From contig OMXJ01000018.1 of assembly GCA_900315015.1 (NCBI GenBank), positions 1 to 55,377 of the forward strand: a stretch of 55,377 bases of DNA, given 5' to 3'. The notes under the pieces were generated by a model that was given only the letters and a program-made list of their open reading frames with translations, did no database searches and was not told the DNA's origin. The translations under genes and the position numbers were made by a program. The DNA is from an uncultured Eubacteriales bacterium (GTDB lineage: Bacteria > Bacillota > Clostridia > Lachnospirales > Lachnospiraceae). Shown in pieces: positions 25,949-35,422 of this stretch. Positions within the stretch are counted from its first letter, which is position 1. The number at the start of each line of letters is the position of its first letter.

Positions 25949-28519
25949 CTATTTAACTTTTACTTTTATCTTAACTAAAACACCATTTTGAGCATATACA
26001 TATACATCGCAAGTACCCTTGCCAACCGCTTTAATAACGCCTTTATTGCTTACGGTTGCAACTGCTTTATTTGAACTCTCATATGTAAGTGCTCTAAACT
26101 TCTTAACCTTAAGTTTTGTGCTTTCAGCCTTAGCTGCTGCCTGAAGCTTAAAGGTCTTGCCCACCTTAATATTTGCCTTATTATCGCTGGCCTTGGTTGT
26201 TATAGTCTTATAGTTTCCAACCTTGCCGCCCTTAGTTGCTATATAAAGAGTCTTAGATGTAGCAAGTGCTTTTCCATTTCCTACAGCTACAACTACATAC
26301 TTATAGTAGGTTCCCTTTTTCAGCTTCTTTTGGGTAAATGAAGTTCCAGTCACTGTTTTTAGCTTTACATACTTATCTGTCTTACCAGATTTACTTCCAT
26401 AAACTATATAAGACTTAGCACCTTCAACCTTCTTCCACGATATTGTAATGCTATTATTGGTAACCTTCTTCTGCTTTGCCTGAAGAATAGAAAAAGTTGC
26501 ACCTGGAGCACTCTTTGCTCCTTTTAATGCAAGTATCTGCTGCTCTTTCTTATTCTCAGATACTATTTTATTTCCAAAAGCATCTTTTACTATGGTTGTA
26601 ACAGGTTTAACTGTTGCTATTGGTGTTTCTGGTGTTGCTGGTGTTTCTGTCGTTGCTGGTGTTGCTGGTGTCTTTGTTGTTGTAGTTGTTGTTGCAGGAG
26701 TTTCTTTAGATTTATCATTTGCCTTACTACCTGGATATGTAGTTGGGATAGCGATATTTATAACCTTCGGCCCGGTTGCAGCAATATATCCAGTTCCCTG
26801 CTTTTCAGTTGCATTAGGATCACCATCTTCACCAAAATTTCCACCGACTCTCTGAGCATAAGTTGCTCCTGAATCGAGGTCCATCAAATTCTCAAGGCCG
26901 CCCTTAAATTCAGAATAAGATATTCTTCCATGAGGCAGACAATACTTATCATTATCTTCAATATGAACAACCTTCCACTGAAGTGCCCAGGTAAAAGGTC
27001 CCCATGCATAAAAGTCCATATCAAGCGAATCCTTAAACCAGTCAGATCTACCGTAATCAAATGCTGTACCAAAATGCATATAATCAGCAAATCTATGAGC
27101 CATAAGTGCAAAATCCTGTCTATTAATAAGCTCTTCGCCTGCAAATTCATTATCACAGATTACAGGATAACCAAAGCAAATATTATTGGCCTCGCCCCAC
27201 TTAACTGCAGCATAATATGAGGCATCTGAAGGAACATCAGTAAATCTTGTCTTAGCAGGAGCTGCCGGTTTTCCAGCAAGCTCGTAGAGAGTCTGAATAG
27301 CCTGACCTCTTGTAATAAAGGTCTCATTATTCGACAGGCCATCATTTGTATCTAGTTTACAATCTGGAACAATTGTACCACAAAACTTTGCATTTACTTT
27401 TACCCTGTCATCAAGTGCTACACAATGTCTAAGTTCATCAAATGGGTCACTGCTTCCGCCATAGTCAATCGTCATTGAATAAACATAACCAAGATTTTCT
27501 GTCTCATGTACATACTTACCTTCATTATAGGCTTTGCAAAGATGATAATTCTTACTAAAATCCAAATCATCAATGCTACTTAAGCCAAATGCCATAAGGT
27601 AATAAAGCTTAGGGTTATGAGATAAGTCTAAAGAACGAAGTTTTGTATCACATTCAACTGTAAGGAACGCAAGATCAGCATTCTGGGAAAGATCTAGTGA
27701 TGTAATGCCATCATTATAACCGCATACAAGTTCTAACAGATGCTTATTGTTCCTAACATTGACATTCTTAGCTGCTGTCCATGCAATATTATAATACTGC
27801 ATTTCCTTAAGATTAGAAACATCGATGTCCTTTAGTCTCTCATTGTGCCATACGTCAAGTCTCTTAATAAGAGAATTATTAGAAACATCAAGCGTTTCAA
27901 GATCGTTATAATAACAAGTAATTTCGTTAAGAAGCGGATTATTTGATACATCAAGTTCTGTAAGACCACAATTACTGCAGAACAGATTCTCAAGTTCAGG
28001 ATTCTGAGACAAATCCAACTCAGTAAGATTAGGATTCGAATTACATTCAAGATAAGCCAGCTTTGGATTGTTTCTAACGTTCAGTTTCTCGAGATTACAA
28101 TCAAAGCAGTATATCCATGATAGCTTAGGACAGCCTGAAAAATCCAGTTCGCTAAGCGGATTGAATGAACACCAGACACCTTCAATATCCGGGTTGTTAG
28201 ACAGATCGATTTCAGTGATATTATTTCCTTTACACCATAAGCCCTTCAGGTAAGGAAAATATTCTATTCCCTCAATAGAATTAACACCACTATTCTCGCA
28301 ATACATATTCCAAGTATAAAGTATCTCATACTTGTCCAGGTAATTATTCCCATCAGTATCAGAATTACGTGCAACGCATGCCCTGAAATTAGGATCAGGA
28401 AAGTGCTTCGCATCGATAGGAATATCACCTTCTGCTGCTCTTAATGGCTTAATAGGAAAACCTGTAAGAACCATTGCCGAACACATGACTGCGGCAACAA
28501 ACTTGCTAAAAAACTTCAT
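25949..28519 (-). CDS. Secreted EF-hand/leucine-rich-repeat surface protein with SLH-like, FN3 and Ig-like domains
   Basis: An 856-residue exported protein. Signal peptide 1-28 (ends PLRAA); an EF-hand-type loop D54-x-D56-x-N58-x-Y60-L-D62-x2-E65; about twelve LRRs (75-345) of the form 'L..LdvSnNp.L..L.C..N.'; SLH-like segments (about 385-580) with FTDVPSDASYYAAVKWGEANNICFGYP; a Thr/Pro linker (about 610-650); an FN3-like domain (about 680-760); and a BIG2-type Ig domain at the end (SSNKAVATVSNKGVIKAVGKGTCDVYVYA). It is likely held in the wall and binds a ligand. The first part closely resembles the lipoprotein at 39678-40541. AAGGGGGGC precedes the ATG. Confidence 0.85.
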   Translation of the reverse strand: MKFFSKFVAAVMCSAMVLTGFPIKPLRAAEGDIPIDAKHFPDPNFRACVARNSDTDGNNYLDKYEILYTWNMYCENSGVNSIEGIEYFPYLKGLWCKGNNITEIDLSNNPDIEGVWCSFNPLSELDFSGCPKLSWIYCFDCNLEKLNVRNNPKLAYLECNSNPNLTELDLSQNPELENLFCSNCGLTELDVSNNPLLNEITCYYNDLETLDVSNNSLIKRLDVWHNERLKDIDVSNLKEMQYYNIAWTAAKNVNVRNNKHLLELVCGYNDGITSLDLSQNADLAFLTVECDTKLRSLDLSHNPKLYYLMAFGLSSIDDLDFSKNYHLCKAYNEGKYVHETENLGYVYSMTIDYGGSSDPFDELRHCVALDDRVKVNAKFCGTIVPDCKLDTNDGLSNNETFITRGQAIQTLYELAGKPAAPAKTRFTDVPSDASYYAAVKWGEANNICFGYPVICDNEFAGEELINRQDFALMAHRFADYMHFGTAFDYGRSDWFKDSLDMDFYAWGPFTWALQWKVVHIEDNDKYCLPHGRISYSEFKGGLENLMDLDSGATYAQRVGGNFGEDGDPNATEKQGTGYIAATGPKVINIAIPTTYPGSKANDKSKETPATTTTTTKTPATPATTETPATPETPIATVKPVTTIVKDAFGNKIVSENKKEQQILALKGAKSAPGATFSILQAKQKKVTNNSITISWKKVEGAKSYIVYGSKSGKTDKYVKLKTVTGTSFTQKKLKKGTYYKYVVVAVGNGKALATSKTLYIATKGGKVGNYKTITTKASDNKANIKVGKTFKLQAAAKAESTKLKVKKFRALTYESSNKAVATVSNKGVIKAVGKGTCDVYVYAQNGVLVKIKVKVK

Positions 28520-28790
28520 TTTTAAAGCCCCCCTTTAAAATAAATTTCCCCCTAGAAACTTTAAGCCTATATAATATTTCACGTTCATAATTAAATAATA
28601 TCCATCCCCAAAGAATCCAAGAGGTTATAAACTTGTTAATTTTATACATTTCAACCTTTATTTATAAATGCTATCACAACATCTAATTAGCGTCAAGGAA
28701 AGTTTATATAAACTAACAGATACCTTTTTTTTACAACTAACTTATCAAATTTTTAAATCTATGGCCGGTTTAGACGCGAGTAAAAAATTT
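28520..28790. other. AT-rich upstream region of the LRR surface gene
   Basis: No gene is visible. One weak minus-strand promoter candidate exists, TTGAAA (28654-28649), 17 bp, TTTATA (28631-28626), leaving a leader of over 100 nt. Nothing else is recognisable apart from the terminator at its right edge. Confidence 0.3.
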
Positions 28791-28826
28791 AAAGGCACCG
28801 GATTTATTCCAGTGCCTTTTTTTATT
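28791..28826. terminator. Terminator downstream of the Gly/Ser/Tyr-repeat membrane protein
   Basis: Arms AAAGGCACCGG (28791-28801) and CCAGTGCCTTT (28809-28819). A run of seven T follows on the plus strand; on the minus strand TTTAAATTTTTT follows. The only gene pointing into it is the minus-strand gene ending at 28860. Confidence 0.75.
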
Positions 28827-28859
28827 ATTTTTAGTTAAGCCAAAAACGGCAATTTAAAA

Positions 28860-30497
28860 TTAATAGTTGCCATTATTTGAATCACTGCCATAGCCGCCGT
28901 TTCCGTAGCCATCGCTATAGGTATCCGAATTTTCGTTTCCATAGCCATCGCTGTAGCCAGCAGAACTTCCATTTCCATAGCCATCTGAACTTCCTGTTCC
29001 ATAGCCAGCAGAACTTCCATTTCCGTAGCCATCTGAACTTCCTGCTCCATAGCCATCTGAACTTCCTGCTCCGTAGCCGTCTGAGCTTCCATTTCCCTCA
29101 CCGTAGGTGTAACCATTAGAACCGCTTACTGCACCATTATCCAGCTGCACTCCATATCCTCTATTAGAAGATGTTCCATCACTACTTGATGAATTATAAG
29201 AATAAGAGTTTCTAGAAGAATAGCTATCTGCTGTTCCGTATGCATTCTCACCGTACTCAGTGCTATTATCAGCTACTGTGCTCTGTGTTTCGTCATAGGA
29301 ATACTCATAATTTCTCTGCTCTTCTCTGTTTGCCTCAGCAGCTGCTGCCGCAGCCTCCTGCTCCTCGTGGGCACGAAGCTGCATCTGAATCATAGCTTCA
29401 AACTCAGAATGATTCCTCTTATACATATTCATATACTGAGTTTCGCCGCCAACAATCATCCAAGGCATTTTAGTATAAAAAGCGAGCGCCTCACCAGCCG
29501 CATTTGTGCTGACAGGCATTTTATAAACCTTCTTGCTATCCTTTAGATAGAAGAAAATATGGCTAATGGCCTGCTTATATCTTCCACCTCTCTGGAACTT
29601 ATAATAAGCCCATTCAACCTTTTTATTATCTATAATATGTGCCTTTCCGCCTTCATACCATATGGTCAGTTCATCACTTTGCCAAATGTGCTTTTCAGGC
29701 TTTTCAGCAAAAGCCATACTTCTATCAAGTGAATCAAGGTCATGATAGGTAAAATTATTCATTAATACGAAATTATTAAGTTCCTTGCACCAGCCATTTG
29801 AAACAAGTCTTATAAGGTGGTAAATAAGAATCACTGCAAATACGAGTATAAGTGCTGTGGTAAAAAATATGTTAAACTTTGAAACACCGCCAACATAATC
29901 AGACCTCAAAACATAATAATCCACAGAATTCCACTCATCATTTGTAACACCCATATAATCTATAGCCTCATCATAAAAGCCTCTTTCTTTTCCTTTAAGC
30001 TTTACAAATGAGCCCGTTATCATTATCGGATTATCCAAATAGTAAGAATCCTCTTCCGTAAGTGTACCATCGTAATACTTATCCAGAAAATCCCAGTAAT
30101 GATCCTCTGTATTTGCAAGTTTTCTGTCTGTTGAATTATCATCCACAGCAGAAACCGCAAAATACTGCCAAAACGCATCCTTTTCATTTAGAGGATAGGA
30201 ATTAGCAACAATATACCCATGACCTGACACTCTTTTATTCGTCGTTACTCCATAGTGCTTTGTCTCAGTAGTATTCTCAACGAACGATCCAAAATTTAAG
30301 TAAAGCGGATATTTTACATATCCATTTTCAAGCTCTTTAAAATCAATTTTTGTAAAATCTTCTATAACAGTAGGTCCTTTAATTAATTTAAAAATAGCTC
30401 CCTTCCCAATAACTGCACATATTATAACCGCGATAGTAAATATTACTACAAAACCTATATCATGCTTTTTACAAGATTTTTTCAATGTTTCAATCAT
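28860..30497 (-). CDS. Two-TM membrane protein with Gly/Ser/Tyr repeat tail
   Basis: A 545-residue protein of unknown function. One membrane segment near the N-terminus (GFVVIFTIAVIICAVIGKG), an extracytoplasmic domain of about 170 residues, a second membrane segment (FFTTALILVFAVILIYHLI), a cytoplasmic domain resembling DUF6709-type regions, then an Ala/Glu-rich helix and a low-complexity tail with tandem 'GYGxGSSD' octapeptides. The ATG at 30497 was chosen for its AAAGGATAATATTT site; an in-frame upstream ATG at 30566 has none. It is followed by a terminator. The tail is probably disordered and may promote self-association. Confidence 0.75.
   Translation of the reverse strand: MIETLKKSCKKHDIGFVVIFTIAVIICAVIGKGAIFKLIKGPTVIEDFTKIDFKELENGYVKYPLYLNFGSFVENTTETKHYGVTTNKRVSGHGYIVANSYPLNEKDAFWQYFAVSAVDDNSTDRKLANTEDHYWDFLDKYYDGTLTEEDSYYLDNPIMITGSFVKLKGKERGFYDEAIDYMGVTNDEWNSVDYYVLRSDYVGGVSKFNIFFTTALILVFAVILIYHLIRLVSNGWCKELNNFVLMNNFTYHDLDSLDRSMAFAEKPEKHIWQSDELTIWYEGGKAHIIDNKKVEWAYYKFQRGGRYKQAISHIFFYLKDSKKVYKMPVSTNAAGEALAFYTKMPWMIVGGETQYMNMYKRNHSEFEAMIQMQLRAHEEQEAAAAAAEANREEQRNYEYSYDETQSTVADNSTEYGENAYGTADSYSSRNSYSYNSSSSDGTSSNRGYGVQLDNGAVSGSNGYTYGEGNGSSDGYGAGSSDGYGAGSSDGYGNGSSAGYGTGSSDGYGNGSSAGYSDGYGNENSDTYSDGYGNGGYGSDSNNGNY
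28905..29105 (-). repeat. 24-bp tandem repeats encoding GYGxGSSD
   Basis: Seven or so imperfect 24-bp units of the form 'ccatagccatctgaacttcc' plus a variable codon. All are in frame, giving octapeptides GYGAGSSD/GYGNGSSA near the C-terminus of the membrane protein. Confidence 0.8.
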
Positions 30498-30669
30498 AAA
30501 TATTATCCTTTCACCATAATAATAGCCAGGCTGCTCTAGCCCGTTTGCTATTTCAACAGATTCCAATACCGACTCATTCTAACCTTATTTAGCCTTTAAC
30601 GCATCTTTTCTTTTAAGTACCGATAGCAGTAATCAGACCATCCGACTGCTGCCACCGGAAATAATATTA

Positions 30670-32865
30670 CTATTGCTTCTTGATAAAATGGAAGAGCTTT
30701 GATGAATAATCTCCCCAGGTTCCGCCGGCTGAGAAGCCTCCATACATAAGCACTGCACCATTATATTCATCCTCTGTTCCTTCAAGAGCATAAAACGCAT
30801 TCTCATCAAGACCTACAAGCTTTACAATCTGAGAATGAACATTAGGTCTTCTCATTCCTTCAACATAGGTAACAAGAGCCTCGCTCTTATCCTTAGCTAC
30901 AATCGCCCAGCAATCATATACTCCGTTTTCTGATAATGAAGCAATTCTGTAGTAATCTCCAGTACGGATAAGCTCATTGTACTTATGATAAGTATCAATC
31001 TGACCTGGAATCTGATTTCTATCATTTTCTGAAATCTTAGTAACATCAAGCTCATAACCAAAGGTTCCAGAAAGAGCAACATTGCCACGCGTCTCAAAAG
31101 GAGTATTTCTTCCTGTTGCATGGTTAGGACAATCAGAAACATGAGCGCCCATGCTTGATAAAGGATACATAAGCTCTGTACCCTCCTGGATGTAGCATCT
31201 TTCGATGGCATCTGTATCATCAGAGCACCAGATCTGCGGGCTAAAGTAGAGCATTCCGGCATCAAATCTAGCACCGCCGCCCGAGCAGTTCTCAAGAAGA
31301 AGTTCCGGGAAGTCTGTGATAAGCTTCTCCTGCATCTCATAAAGAGCAAGAACATATCTGTGTGAGAACTCGCCCTGTCTGTCAGCTGAAAGCTCAGCAG
31401 AATAAAGATCACAGAGCTGTCTGTTCATATCCCACTTAACATACTCAATATTAGCTGAAGATAGAACCTTCTTCATCTCGCCGTAAATATAATCTCTAAC
31501 TTCTTTTCTTGTTATATCAAGAACAAGCTGATTTCTCATAAGAACCGGCTCTCTGCCGTCAATCTTAACAGCCCATTCAGGATGTGCACGGTAAAGATCA
31601 GAATCAGGTGAAATCATCTCAGGCTCAAACCAGATACCGAACTTAAGACCAAGGGCATTTACCTTATCAACAAGAGCCTTAAGGCCGCCGCGAAGCTTTT
31701 CTTCATTTACCTGCCAGTCACCAAGAGACATATTGTCACTGCTTCTATTACCAAACCACCCATCATCCATTACAAGCATCTCGATACCAAGCTTCTTAGC
31801 CTCTTCTGCAATAGAATAGAGCTTCTTTTCATCAAAATCAAAGTAAGTAGCCTCCCAGTTATTAATAAGAACTGGTCTTGGCTTATTCTTATAACTGCTT
31901 CTGATAAGATTATTTCTAATGATATCATGGAAATTCTGAGCCATCTTATTAAGACCTTCAGCTGAATAGGTCATGATTACCTCAGGTGCAACAAACTCTG
32001 CACCCTCTTCAAGCTTCCACTCGAAGGTGTCATGATTAATTCCGACTTCAACTCTGGTATTTCCGAACTGATTTACCTCGCATACAATTTCAAAGTTACC
32101 TGAATAAACAAAGTTGAAGCCATAAGCCTCTCCACTGGTATAGGTGCATCCCTTTGAAACAAGCGCTGCAGAAGAATTCTGCTGATGTCCAGACTCACCT
32201 CTAAAGGATCTTATCATCTGAGTTCCTACAGTAACAGGTCTTCTATTGATATGTCTCTCTCTTGCCCAGCTTCCATGAAGAGTAATGAAATCAAAAGCAT
32301 TACCCTCAAAATCCACTGATGCTGAAAGGGTTCTCTCAAGATAAGCAGCCTTTCCACTTACATTCTTAACTCTTACGCTTCTGGTGATACAGTCGCTATC
32401 TACAAATGTAGAATAAACTAATGTAACCTCAATTCCAAGGCACTTATCCTCTGCTGTAAGCTCAAGAGTATCACAGTCATCACCTTCATTAACGAAGGTT
32501 GCTGGAAGACCTTCAAGCTTCTTCTTGCCCTTATAGATTTCGTGGCTCTTGTAGGTAAGAGCTGCCGTTTTAGTGCCATTTTCAGCCTTTACTTCAAAGG
32601 CCGGTGTTCTGTAATCACCAATTCCTGCAGTTGGATATTCAAAAAACGCGCTATCATTGAAAGAACCTCTATCACGGTTGTTCTTACTAGGAACAAACGG
32701 ATTCTCATCAATTCTTAAAAGATGCCTTACATGATAATCAGGAAGCTTCTTTCCATAATAAGCGTGACAGATGAAATTTTCCACATCCACAAGTGCGATT
32801 ACATAGCTCGAATTTTTGGTATCAAGCTTAAATACTTTTTCATCCTCGTAATACTTTATTGCCAT
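30670..32865 (-). CDS. GH36 alpha-galactosidase
   Basis: A 731-residue cytoplasmic enzyme that releases terminal alpha-1,6-galactose from raffinose-family sugars and galactomannan fragments. It has an N-terminal beta-supersandwich (1-315) and a TIM barrel with VMDDGWFG, the nucleophile Asp479 in KWDMNRQ, and the acid/base Asp549 in CSDDTDA; CSGGGARFD marks group I GH36 enzymes. No signal peptide. The ATG at 32865 follows AAAGGAGATAATA; the upstream in-frame start at 32916 is not supported. A thrS terminator lies directly before its ribosome site, so its own promoter must lie close to or inside that hairpin region. Confidence 0.95.
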   Translation of the reverse strand: MAIKYYEDEKVFKLDTKNSSYVIALVDVENFICHAYYGKKLPDYHVRHLLRIDENPFVPSKNNRDRGSFNDSAFFEYPTAGIGDYRTPAFEVKAENGTKTAALTYKSHEIYKGKKKLEGLPATFVNEGDDCDTLELTAEDKCLGIEVTLVYSTFVDSDCITRSVRVKNVSGKAAYLERTLSASVDFEGNAFDFITLHGSWARERHINRRPVTVGTQMIRSFRGESGHQQNSSAALVSKGCTYTSGEAYGFNFVYSGNFEIVCEVNQFGNTRVEVGINHDTFEWKLEEGAEFVAPEVIMTYSAEGLNKMAQNFHDIIRNNLIRSSYKNKPRPVLINNWEATYFDFDEKKLYSIAEEAKKLGIEMLVMDDGWFGNRSSDNMSLGDWQVNEEKLRGGLKALVDKVNALGLKFGIWFEPEMISPDSDLYRAHPEWAVKIDGREPVLMRNQLVLDITRKEVRDYIYGEMKKVLSSANIEYVKWDMNRQLCDLYSAELSADRQGEFSHRYVLALYEMQEKLITDFPELLLENCSGGGARFDAGMLYFSPQIWCSDDTDAIERCYIQEGTELMYPLSSMGAHVSDCPNHATGRNTPFETRGNVALSGTFGYELDVTKISENDRNQIPGQIDTYHKYNELIRTGDYYRIASLSENGVYDCWAIVAKDKSEALVTYVEGMRRPNVHSQIVKLVGLDENAFYALEGTEDEYNGAVLMYGGFSAGGTWGDYSSKLFHFIKKQ

Positions 32866-32883
32866 TATTATCTCCTTTCCCCT

Positions 32884-32939
32884 AAAAAAGACGGCACTAT
32901 TACAAATCAATTTCACCTATTCATAATTAATGCCGCCTT
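32884..32939 (-). terminator. thrS terminator, immediately before the alpha-galactosidase ribosome site
   Basis: On the minus strand AAGGCGGCA (32939-32931), a loop of about 34 nt, TGCCGTCTT (32896-32888) and TTTTTT. One G-T wobble in a 9-bp stem. Alternatively it could act as a leader attenuator for the alpha-galactosidase gene. Confidence 0.65.
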
Positions 32940-32966
32940 CAATGTACAAATTAAAACACTATTAAA

Positions 32967-34847
32967 TTAAATATCCGTAAGAAGCTCTAAAGAATGCTCC
33001 TTATTCATCTTCTTACACATTTCTACAAACTTATCAAGTGGAACATCATGAATCTGCTGCTTCATTCCGCGGATGTTAAGGGAAACAGTATTCTCAGCTG
33101 CTTCCTTATCACCAAGAACAAGAATATAAGGTTCCTTATAAAGTTTATACTTCTTGATCTTCTCCTTCATATTATCATCCTCGTAATTAGCTTCAACTCT
33201 GACGCCAGCCTCTTCAAGAGCAGAAACGACCTTCTTAGCATACTCATTATGCTCAAGTCTGATAGGAACTACACCTACCTGATATGGTGAAAGCCAGAAT
33301 GGGAATGCACCCTTGAAGTTCTCGATGATAATACCAATGAAACGCTCAAGAGAACCATAAATAGCACGGTGAATAACAACAGGCATTGCAACTGTTCCCT
33401 CAGCTGTCTGGTATGTAAGACCAAAGTTATGAGGAAGCTGGAAGTCAAGCTGAACAGTACCGCACTGCCACTCTCTGCCAAGAGCATCCTTGATCTGAAG
33501 GTCGATCTTAGGTCCATAGAAAGCACCATCACCCTCATTTACCTCATATCCATCCGGGCCATACTTCTCATCAAGAATTTCCTTAAGAGCCTTCTCTGCA
33601 CGGTTCCATACCTCAATATCACCCATGAAATCATCAGGACGGGTCGAGAGCTCAGCACGATAAGTAACACCAAAGGTCTTGTAGATTTCATCAGCAATAG
33701 CGATGATATCAGCAATCTCATCCTTTATCTGAGATTCCATAACAAAGGTATGGTCATCATCCTGACGGAACTCCTGAACACGAAGAAGACCATTCATCTG
33801 ACCTGACTTCTCCTTGCGGTGAAGAACATCATACTCACTGAAACGGATTGGAAGATCCTTATAAGAATGAACGTTTCTCTTGAACATTACCATAGCATTA
33901 GGACAGTTCATAGGCTTTGCTGCCATAGTATCAATGTTCTCACGGTTATAAACAGCTGTGCCCTTTGAAAGCTCAACATTCTTTGTAAGCTCTGCCTCAT
34001 CCATATTCTCGATAACATCCTTGATGTTAGCATCAGCCTTAAGCCAGCCAGCAACACCAGGTACCATGAACATGTTGTTGATATAATGAGCCCAATGGCC
34101 ACTTATCTGCCAAAGCTTCTTATTATTGATAAGAGGAGCAGAAATTTCTGTATAGCCATGCTTCTTCTGAATTTCACGAGAATACTTAAGAAGCTCCTGA
34201 TACATTGCCCATCCTCTTGGATACCAATATGGCATACCAGGTGCTGTCTCATCGAACATGAAGAGCTCAAGCTGAGGTCCGAGCTTCTTATGATCTCTTT
34301 CCATAGCTTCCTTAATGAGATCCTTATGTTCCTTAAGCTGCTGCTTATCAGGGAAAGCATAAACATAAATTCTCTGAAGTCTGTCAAGCTTAGCATCGCC
34401 TCTCCAATAAGCCATTGAAACTGCCTTTACTTCAAAAGCAGCTGAGCTAAGCTCCTGAGAATTAGGAACATGAGGTCCGCGGCAAAGATCTACATAATCA
34501 TCACCTGTATAGTAAATTGTAAGAAGCTCATCCTCTGGAAGATCCTTAATTATCTCTTCCTTATACTTCTGATTCTTGAACAGCTCAAGTGCATCTGCTC
34601 TTGAAATCTCCTCTCTTCTCCAATCTTCCTTTCTCTTGATGATTTCATGCATCTTATCTTCGATTTTCTTATAATCATCTGGAGTAACTGTAACTCCCTC
34701 CGGGAAACCGAAATCATAGTATAAACCATCCTCGATCTGAGGTCCGATGGCATACTGAACTTCCTTTCCATAGATTTCGATTACTGCCTTTGCGAGGACA
34801 TGTGCCAATGAATGGCGATATCTGTCCATGTACTCTTCCTTAATCAT
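32967..34847 (-). CDS. thrS: Threonyl-tRNA synthetase lacking the TGS domain
   Basis: Charges tRNA-Thr in the cytoplasm. The 626 residues start directly with the editing (N2) domain: R-H12-S-L-A-H16 (HxxxH) and DLCRGPHVPNS. The class II core follows (motif 2 region LPIRFSEYDVLHRKEKSGQMNGLLRVQEFRQDD, zinc Cys in MNCPNAM, His in VVIHRAIYGSLERF) and then the anticodon-binding domain. The about 60-residue N-terminal TGS domain of E. coli/Bacillus ThrRS is missing. The ATG at 34847 follows AGGAAAGAGG; an internal Met (codon 7) is possible. It is controlled by a T-box leader. Confidence 0.95.
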   Translation of the reverse strand: MIKEEYMDRYRHSLAHVLAKAVIEIYGKEVQYAIGPQIEDGLYYDFGFPEGVTVTPDDYKKIEDKMHEIIKRKEDWRREEISRADALELFKNQKYKEEIIKDLPEDELLTIYYTGDDYVDLCRGPHVPNSQELSSAAFEVKAVSMAYWRGDAKLDRLQRIYVYAFPDKQQLKEHKDLIKEAMERDHKKLGPQLELFMFDETAPGMPYWYPRGWAMYQELLKYSREIQKKHGYTEISAPLINNKKLWQISGHWAHYINNMFMVPGVAGWLKADANIKDVIENMDEAELTKNVELSKGTAVYNRENIDTMAAKPMNCPNAMVMFKRNVHSYKDLPIRFSEYDVLHRKEKSGQMNGLLRVQEFRQDDDHTFVMESQIKDEIADIIAIADEIYKTFGVTYRAELSTRPDDFMGDIEVWNRAEKALKEILDEKYGPDGYEVNEGDGAFYGPKIDLQIKDALGREWQCGTVQLDFQLPHNFGLTYQTAEGTVAMPVVIHRAIYGSLERFIGIIIENFKGAFPFWLSPYQVGVVPIRLEHNEYAKKVVSALEEAGVRVEANYEDDNMKEKIKKYKLYKEPYILVLGDKEAAENTVSLNIRGMKQQIHDVPLDKFVEMCKKMNKEHSLELLTDI

Positions 34848-34861
34848 TAAAAACCTCTTTC

Positions 34862-35156
34862 CTGCCAATGGGCATATAAAAAGCCCACTGACATCATTAT
34901 ATTTTGATGTCAGGGGCGCAAATTTATATTTATTTACGTGGTTCCACCCTGCTTGCCTCAAAATAAGGCCACTTAATGGGCGATTATAACGGAATCACCG
35001 GACTCTATTAAAGCCTTTCTGGTACTAGACCCGAAAAGATGGTGTTCAATTATCTTCCTGCCCGGCGCTTCCACCCATAATAAACGTAAAAAAGCATTTA
35101 TTACGGCCCCAGATCTCTGTTTCAGTATGGTAACCTACTGTTCTTTTCATGAAATT
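34862..35156 (-). promoter_or_regulatory. T-box leader (Thr) of thrS
   Basis: On the minus strand the leader contains the conserved T-box AGGGTGGAACCACG (34950-34937), then a terminator hairpin CCCCTGACATCA/TGATGTCAGTGGG (34916-34883) followed by TTTTT. A candidate specifier ACC (Thr), followed by A, is at 35043-35041 in the GAACACCA loop. Uncharged tRNA-Thr should pair there and at the T-box to form the antiterminator. The rest of the 34848-35422 gap holds the thrS and cysteine-cluster gene promoters. Confidence 0.9.
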
Positions 35157-35162
35157 ACTTCA

Positions 35163-35191
35163 ATAATACTATATAAACTGTTAAAAGTCAA
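35163..35191 (-). promoter_or_regulatory. Sigma-A promoter of the thrS T-box transcript
   Basis: On the minus strand TTGACT (35191-35186), 17 bp, TATTAT (35168-35163), just upstream of the T-box leader. Confidence 0.8.
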
Positions 35192-35314
35192 ACATTTTTC
35201 GATAGAAGTTTTTATAATATGAGCATTTCTTTTATAAGTTTGTTTTAATATAAAATATTTTCCATCACAAGTTTTTTCAGGCAGCTGGCGACAAGTACTT
35301 ACATAAATACCCTG

Positions 35315-35343
35315 TTGAAAAATCAAACGAATATAAGTATAAT
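35315..35343 (+). promoter_or_regulatory. Sigma-A promoter of the cysteine-cluster gene operon
   Basis: TTGAAA (35315-35320), 17 bp, TATAAT (35338-35343). An inverted repeat TTAAGATAAG/CTTAATCTTAA (35374-35408) lies in the leader, ending about 15 bp before the ATG. Confidence 0.75.
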
Positions 35344-35422
35344 TAGGACAAGATGTTTTACGAATCATGAAGTTTAAGATAAGGCACAGAGCCCCGTCTT
35401 AATCTTAAAACGGAGAATTTGA

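Noticed and set aside
28877-29119. Plus-strand His/Arg/Phe-rich repetitive open frame
   Set aside because: It is the mirror of the in-frame GYGxGSSD-coding repeats; tandem repeats keep several frames open by themselves.
35038-35045. Reading the T-box specifier as CAC (His) instead of ACC (Thr)
   Set aside because: Alignment of the GAA-NNN loop allows either register, but the downstream gene is clearly thrS and ACC is followed by A, so Thr is preferred. A structural model would settle it.
35147-35368. Minus-strand open frame of 73 codons upstream of thrS
   Set aside because: It overlaps the thrS promoter and enters the T-box leader; no ribosome site and no protein-like pattern.
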